Part shown: positions 6,512-9,655 of the stretch, in pieces | How positions within the stretch are numbered: position 1 is the stretch's first letter | Layout: every line of letters starts with the position of its first letter | Source: Gammaproteobacteria bacterium | Lineage (GTDB): Bacteria > Pseudomonadota > Gammaproteobacteria > Arenicellales > JAHEKD01 | Reading direction: 5' to 3' | DNA: 9,655 nt | Assembly (NCBI GenBank): GCA_024638545.1 | Contig: JAHEKD010000050.1 | Location: 1 to 9,655 of the forward strand | Program-made: the position numbers and the translations under genes | The notes under the pieces: model-generated | The model's input: the letters and a program-made list of their open reading frames with translations, nothing else | The model's database searches: none | What the model was told of the DNA's origin: nothing

Positions 6512-8560
6512 CTATTGGTCGCTGCGCCCCGGGTTTAATATCGCATCATCGGGCATACCACCAAAATATATCGCCTTCCTGAAATAATCAACAATCGTAT
6601 TAGCTACGGTCATGTTGTGTTCTGTTGTTTGCGTGGAGATTTTATGAGTTAAGATATCCCCATGAATGAAGACACACTGCTTGTCGGTTTTTAACTGGTT
6701 GTAGGCATCGATACAGCGATATAAATAATCATCGCAATCCTCGCGTGTCAACAGCGGCGGATAACATAGCAATGAGCCGTTTCTATAATAAAAATTATCA
6801 CCTATTGAGGAAAAAACCGGATTATTGAAATTATTATCAGTCAACTTTTCATCCAGTAATGCTTCAACCAGCTCCGGATCCAGCCTGCTTTGGAATGCCG
6901 TGTTCTCGTTAAGGCCCAGGTAGTGGAGTAGCAATCCGGGCACATCAACTTGGGACAAGGTCGCGTCGATCTGTCCCGAAAATTCCTTATCTGGAAAATA
7001 TACAGTCAGGGGCAGTCGTAAATAGGCTTCATATTTAAAGGTTGCCTTGTCTTGTGAAATTTCTGCTAAAGAATCCGGAAAAACCCAAATCCCGTGGTCT
7101 CCGGTGATAACCACGACTGTATTGTCATACAGTTTACTTTGCTCAAATTTACGCCAAAACTGTCCAAGCGCTTTATCCGTATAGTGAACAAGATGCTGGT
7201 ATCGAATATAGATATCGTCAAAATTCCTTGGCAGGTCCGGATGCAGATCCTCGTCATTGAATGCCTTCTCCAGATCAATAAAAGGATGATGATTGGATAC
7301 CGTCAGTATTTCAGCCAGGAACGGTTCGCTGGTTTTTTCCAAATAATCAAATGCGTAATCAAATGTATAGGGATCTTCAACACCCCAGTGACGCAATGCG
7401 TATTTTTCACCGGCCTTGATATACCCGGCTTCGATTTTTTGCTGGTCATGCAGTTCATCAAAACCCATTTTGGGCAAAAACCGATCGCGATTAAAAAAGC
7501 CGGACTCGGCACCGTGAAACCAAAAACTTTTATAGCCATGCTGTTTTAAAATATTTGGCAAGCAGTTGGTTTTCAGCTGCTGGTTGTTGGAAGCCGAAAT
7601 TGAGCTTCCTATTAGAAAATCATGCGTGCCACACAGTAATGCTATTTCGGCTTTAATAGTCTGGTTAGAGTTTGCGTAAAAATTTTTCGGACTAAAGTTA
7701 GACGCCGAAATCCGATTCAGGTTGGGTGTTATATCAACCTCATTTCGCGGGATAGTTTCAAATTTCCTGACACTTTCAAGGACAATAAAAATAATATTTT
7801 TCTTAGCTGATGCATTGCGGTTGATTTCGTTATTTTGTTCATTGTTCAACTCGCTTATAAAAAACGGGTATTTCGAATTATTCCTGTCATAGAGTCGAGT
7901 GACGGCATCCAGATGCTGTGTTGATACAGTCGCAACCTCGGCCTTATCAATAAATTTTTCTCTAAGCAACTGTAAAACCGGGTTCTTATAGTTCAAGGGA
8001 ATGGCTACCGACTTTTGCCAGTTCTCGATCTGAGAATCAGTATAGTATTTTGTGTATACGGCGGTAGGAAACAGTGCTGCCAGAAAAAAAATAATGAAGA
8101 TAACCAGGCGATTGACTGTTGATCTGCGCAGTAATCCGGATTTTTTTTCCAGTACATAAGCTGCGATAAAAAATGGTATGGATCCGGCAATTGCAAGATA
8201 ACGCGACTCAAAGCCCTGAAATCCTCTGACCACCTCCCTGAAATCTGCCACATGGCCAAGAGACGCGTAACGAATATAGTCACGGTAGAACTCATAGTTC
8301 CACCACTCACCAAAAACCAGCAGTTGAATTATAAATACAAAGATAAACAAGCATATCTTTCTTAAAAATGATGGCAGGTTGAAGATTATGTAAAGAATAA
8401 ATGCGACCAGCATCGCATACGACAGGTCATCCAGATAGGTACCGATTTTGGGGCCATATGCCGGTAATTTCATTCGCATAAACAGTGTATGTGCAACTGC
8501 AAACACAAATATTGATGCCAAAAACAATAATGGCCTTGTGAATCGTAGAGTAGTAAGCAA
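6512..8560 (-). CDS. LtaS-like membrane sulfatase / phosphoglycerol or phosphoethanolamine transferase
   Basis: This 682-residue inner-membrane enzyme belongs to the alkaline phosphatase/sulfatase superfamily, LTA synthase type. Five hydrophobic segments (about 9-26, 46-62, 68-84, 121-137, 151-170) precede a large periplasmic catalytic domain. Expected metal and nucleophile sites are present: Glu262 in IIFIVLES, Thr301 in NSNQTIKAE (the nucleophile position), His349 in WFHGAESGFFNRD, His424-His425 in SNHHPF, and Asp488-His489 in ITGDHG. In Gram-negatives such enzymes move phosphoglycerol or phosphoethanolamine onto glucans, lipid A or surface sugars; the acceptor here is unknown. The C-terminus adds about 100 residues with four cysteines (599, 609, 616, 629), plausible periplasmic disulfides. 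The start is TTG at 8560-8558, because an in-frame TAG lies at 8578-8576 and the next Met (28) would remove the first membrane helix. The ribosome binding site is weak (AGG). No promoter could be picked with confidence upstream. Confidence 0.88.
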   Translation of the reverse strand: MLTTLRFTRPLLFLASIFVFAVAHTLFMRMKLPAYGPKIGTYLDDLSYAMLVAFILYIIFNLPSFLRKICLFIFVFIIQLLVFGEWWNYEFYRDYIRYASLGHVADFREVVRGFQGFESRYLAIAGSIPFFIAAYVLEKKSGLLRRSTVNRLVIFIIFFLAALFPTAVYTKYYTDSQIENWQKSVAIPLNYKNPVLQLLREKFIDKAEVATVSTQHLDAVTRLYDRNNSKYPFFISELNNEQNNEINRNASAKKNIIFIVLESVRKFETIPRNEVDITPNLNRISASNFSPKNFYANSNQTIKAEIALLCGTHDFLIGSSISASNNQQLKTNCLPNILKQHGYKSFWFHGAESGFFNRDRFLPKMGFDELHDQQKIEAGYIKAGEKYALRHWGVEDPYTFDYAFDYLEKTSEPFLAEILTVSNHHPFIDLEKAFNDEDLHPDLPRNFDDIYIRYQHLVHYTDKALGQFWRKFEQSKLYDNTVVVITGDHGIWVFPDSLAEISQDKATFKYEAYLRLPLTVYFPDKEFSGQIDATLSQVDVPGLLLHYLGLNENTAFQSRLDPELVEALLDEKLTDNNFNNPVFSSIGDNFYYRNGSLLCYPPLLTREDCDDYLYRCIDAYNQLKTDKQCVFIHGDILTHKISTQTTEHNMTVANTIVDYFRKAIYFGGMPDDAILNPGRSDQ

Positions 8561-8575
8561 TTTTACATAACCTGG

Positions 8576-8902
8576 CTATTGCATGAAGGAAAGGAATTTC
8601 CGGGCAATGTTGATAAATCGTTGGGTGTATCGTCCAAAATACACTAGCCTGCATTTCTCACCGGACTTAGTCGCGAGACGGTTAAAGGATGCGTCCTGTA
8701 TGGGTTTTACGACCAAAGGGCCCGCAGGCATCGTTGACACGATGTCGAGGACCCTGACCGAGTAAAATGCCCACAGGGCGTGGCAAGGCACCGTCGCAGT
8801 AGTCGGGTGGTGAGAAATCCGGGCTAGCTGTAGCCGGAGTTTGCAAGGAATACGCCGAAATACCAGGCAAGACTGTTCAGAAAACCACTCAGTCAAAAAC
8901 AT
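8576..8902 (-). CDS. Doubtful small ORF crossing the foldback element
   Basis: A 108-codon frame starts at an ATG (8902-8900) preceded by GGGAG at 8913-8909, 6 bases away, and ends with TAG 15 bases before the sulfatase start. That placement could make it a leader ORF coupled to sulfatase translation. Against this, most of it is translated from the palindromic repeat, and the protein shows no recognisable domain, signal peptide or membrane helix. It is recorded because of the good ribosome binding site. It is more likely a chance frame than a real gene. Confidence 0.15.
   Translation of the reverse strand: MFLTEWFSEQSCLVFRRIPCKLRLQLARISHHPTTATVPCHALWAFYSVRVLDIVSTMPAGPLVVKPIQDASFNRLATKSGEKCRLVYFGRYTQRFINIARKFLSFMQ
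8625..8644. repeat. Small hairpin next to the foldback element
   Basis: GTGTAT at 8625-8630 and ATACAC at 8639-8644 form a 6-bp stem with an 8-base loop, directly touching the left end of the foldback element. The right end carries a comparable 5-bp hairpin, GGCTA/TAGCC at 8822-8826/8831-8835. Confidence 0.5.
8644..8827. mobile_element. 184-base foldback (palindromic) repeat element, MITE-like
   Basis: The ends CTAGCCTGCATTTCTCACC (8644-8662) and GGTGAGAAATCCGGGCTAG (8809-8827) are inverse copies with 17 of 19 matches. The symmetry continues inward: ACGG 8678-8681 with CCGT 8791-8794, CCTGT 8695-8699 with ACAGG 8773-8777, TTTTAC 8705-8710 with GTAAAA 8762-8767, and AGGG 8717-8720 with CCCT 8752-8755. 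At the middle is a hairpin, 8727-8734 with 8739-8746, loop TGAC. All these pairs share the same centre within one base, so the whole unit can fold into one long imperfect stem. CTAG at both tips may be a 4-base target duplication, but it is self-complementary and so ambiguous. There is no gene inside, so any movement would depend on a transposase supplied elsewhere. Confidence 0.7.
8729..8744. repeat. Central hairpin of the foldback element
   Basis: CATCGT and ACGATG form a 6-bp stem with a four-base TGAC loop; a G-U and a G-C pair extend it to 8 bp (8727-8746). It marks the symmetry centre of the 8644-8827 element. Confidence 0.75.
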
Positions 8903-9064
8903 AGAACACTCCCAGAATCAAAGCTTCGTGAAATCATTTTAGCTGGCCGCGCACTTTCTATTTTACGAGTTGGTTTCATATAGTTTGCAGGTTAGGTGTT
9001 TGTGTTAATAAAATTGAAATATGTTACCAAAAGCTTCACTGAATTAGGGACTGAAGGGCGTAAT

Positions 9065-9655
9065 TTATTTGGCAGTTAGGATACGGCTTTTAGTTAAATA
9101 CCGATTGAGAATAATGATCGGTATAAGTCCGGACAAAACAATAACCAGTGCACCCAGCGCACAACGCTCAAGCTGCTCATCAGAGGCATACTGATAGACA
9201 TAGGTTGCGAGAGTATCAAAATTGAAGGGGCGCAGGATTAATGTTGCGGGTAATTCTTTCATACAATCTACAAACACCAGTAAAAGTGCAGCCACTATCC
9301 CACCCCTTAGCAACGGCAAATGAAATTTCATTAATGTCTCCCTGGCCGTATAGCCAAGCGAACGTGCAGCCATGTCCATGGTCGGCGTCACTTTTGTCAT
9401 ACTGGATTCTACAGACCCGAACGCCACAGCTAAAAAGCGAATCACGTATGCCATTAATATTGCAAACACGGTTCCACTAAACAACAGACCCAGATCAAAA
9501 TTAAAATAGCGCTCTGAAAAACCGTCCAGCCACCGATCAAGTGCAGCTAGCGGGATAAGCACACCGAGTGCCAAAATCGCACCGGGCAAGGCATAACCCA
9601 TAGAGATCAGGCGCACCGCAAAACGATTAAACCAGTGCAATGATATCCACCTGCT
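9065..9655 (-). CDS. fbpB: FbpB-like iron(III) ABC transporter permease, C-terminal part (5' end outside window)
   Basis: This is the inner-membrane channel subunit of a ferric-iron (or related) ABC importer that works with a periplasmic FbpA-type binding protein and an FbpC-type ATPase. Visible are 196 residues, about the last third of a family of roughly 500-560. The frame stays open through the right edge, so the TTG at 9640 is not the start. Family marks are the membrane entry LISMGYALPGAILALG, the EAA-type cytoplasmic loop DMAARSLGYTARETLMKFHLP that contacts the ATPase, and the C-terminal block MKELPATLILRPFNFDTLAT followed by YQYASDEQLERCALGALVIV. The stop is TAA at 9067-9065. The gene is separated from the next minus-strand gene by about 500 bases with a repeat element, so it probably ends its own operon. 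Iron is inferred from the family; other substrates are possible. Confidence 0.9.
   Translation of the reverse strand, partial: SRWISLHWFNRFAVRLISMGYALPGAILALGVLIPLAALDRWLDGFSERYFNFDLGLLFSGTVFAILMAYVIRFLAVAFGSVESSMTKVTPTMDMAARSLGYTARETLMKFHLPLLRGGIVAALLLVFVDCMKELPATLILRPFNFDTLATYVYQYASDEQLERCALGALVIVLSGLIPIIILNRYLTKSRILTAK

Larger units (their letters stand above)
8561..9064. other. Region between the sulfatase and fbpB-like genes, mostly noncoding
   Basis: These 504 bases lie upstream of the sulfatase and downstream of the fbpB-like gene. From 8644 to 8827 there is a foldback element. To its left is a small hairpin (8625-8644). A 108-codon minus-strand frame (8902-8576) crosses the repeat and is treated as doubtful. 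From about 8905 to 9064 I see no gene, only AT-rich sequence and a weak stem CTTCA/TGAAG just past the fbpB stop. Confidence 0.6.

Noticed and set aside
7094..7549. 151-codon plus-strand frame inside the sulfatase gene
   Set aside because: It is antisense to the conserved catalytic region (His424, Thr301 side) and has no domain or clear ribosome binding site; it is a shadow frame.
9638..9640. TTG at 9640 as the start of the right-edge permease
   Set aside because: Codons for SRWIS continue to the edge and only the last third of the family is visible, so it is an internal Leu codon.

Overview
The window looks like a chromosomal segment of a gammaproteobacterium, probably free-living and marine or environmental. 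This rests on family resemblance: a YbbP-type ABC permease, a QorA-type quinone oxidoreductase, an FbpB-type iron(III) permease, and a large secreted FG-GAP/ASPIC-UnbV/Calx-beta protein. No rRNA, tRNA, CRISPR array or complete transposase gene was seen, so the genus cannot be named.

Layout from left to right. Positions 2-1237 (+) hold the C-terminal half of a YbbP-like permease, cut by the window edge. A 222-base gap follows with a good sigma70-type promoter (TTGAAT, 18 bases, TATAAT). It drives a 1150-residue secreted protein (1460-4912, +) made of FG-GAP/VCBS calcium-loop repeats, an ASPIC/UnbV domain, and three Calx-beta modules interrupted by a four-cysteine module. Next is a 530-base gene-free stretch (4913-5442) holding a hairpin and a decayed element bounded by perfect 16-base inverted repeats. 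The minus strand then carries an LtaS-like membrane sulfatase/phosphotransferase (8560-6512) followed 85 bases later by qor (6426-5443), probably one transcription unit. Upstream of that pair, 8561-9064 is mostly noncoding and contains a 184-base foldback element whose ends match those of the 5022-5370 element. The C-terminal part of an FbpB-like permease (9655-9065, -) runs off the right edge.

The genes do not form one pathway. YbbP-like and FbpB-like permeases are each the edge of a transporter operon lying outside the window. The sulfatase and the large exoprotein both act outside the cytoplasm, but nothing links them functionally.

The most notable structure is the repeat family with the end sequence CTARCCYGSATTTCTCACC. 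It occurs four times as two inverted pairs, one pair on each side of the sulfatase-qor unit. One pair is the tip of a nearly symmetrical 184-base palindrome. The other encloses about 340 bases of non-palindromic sequence that may be a gutted insertion sequence.
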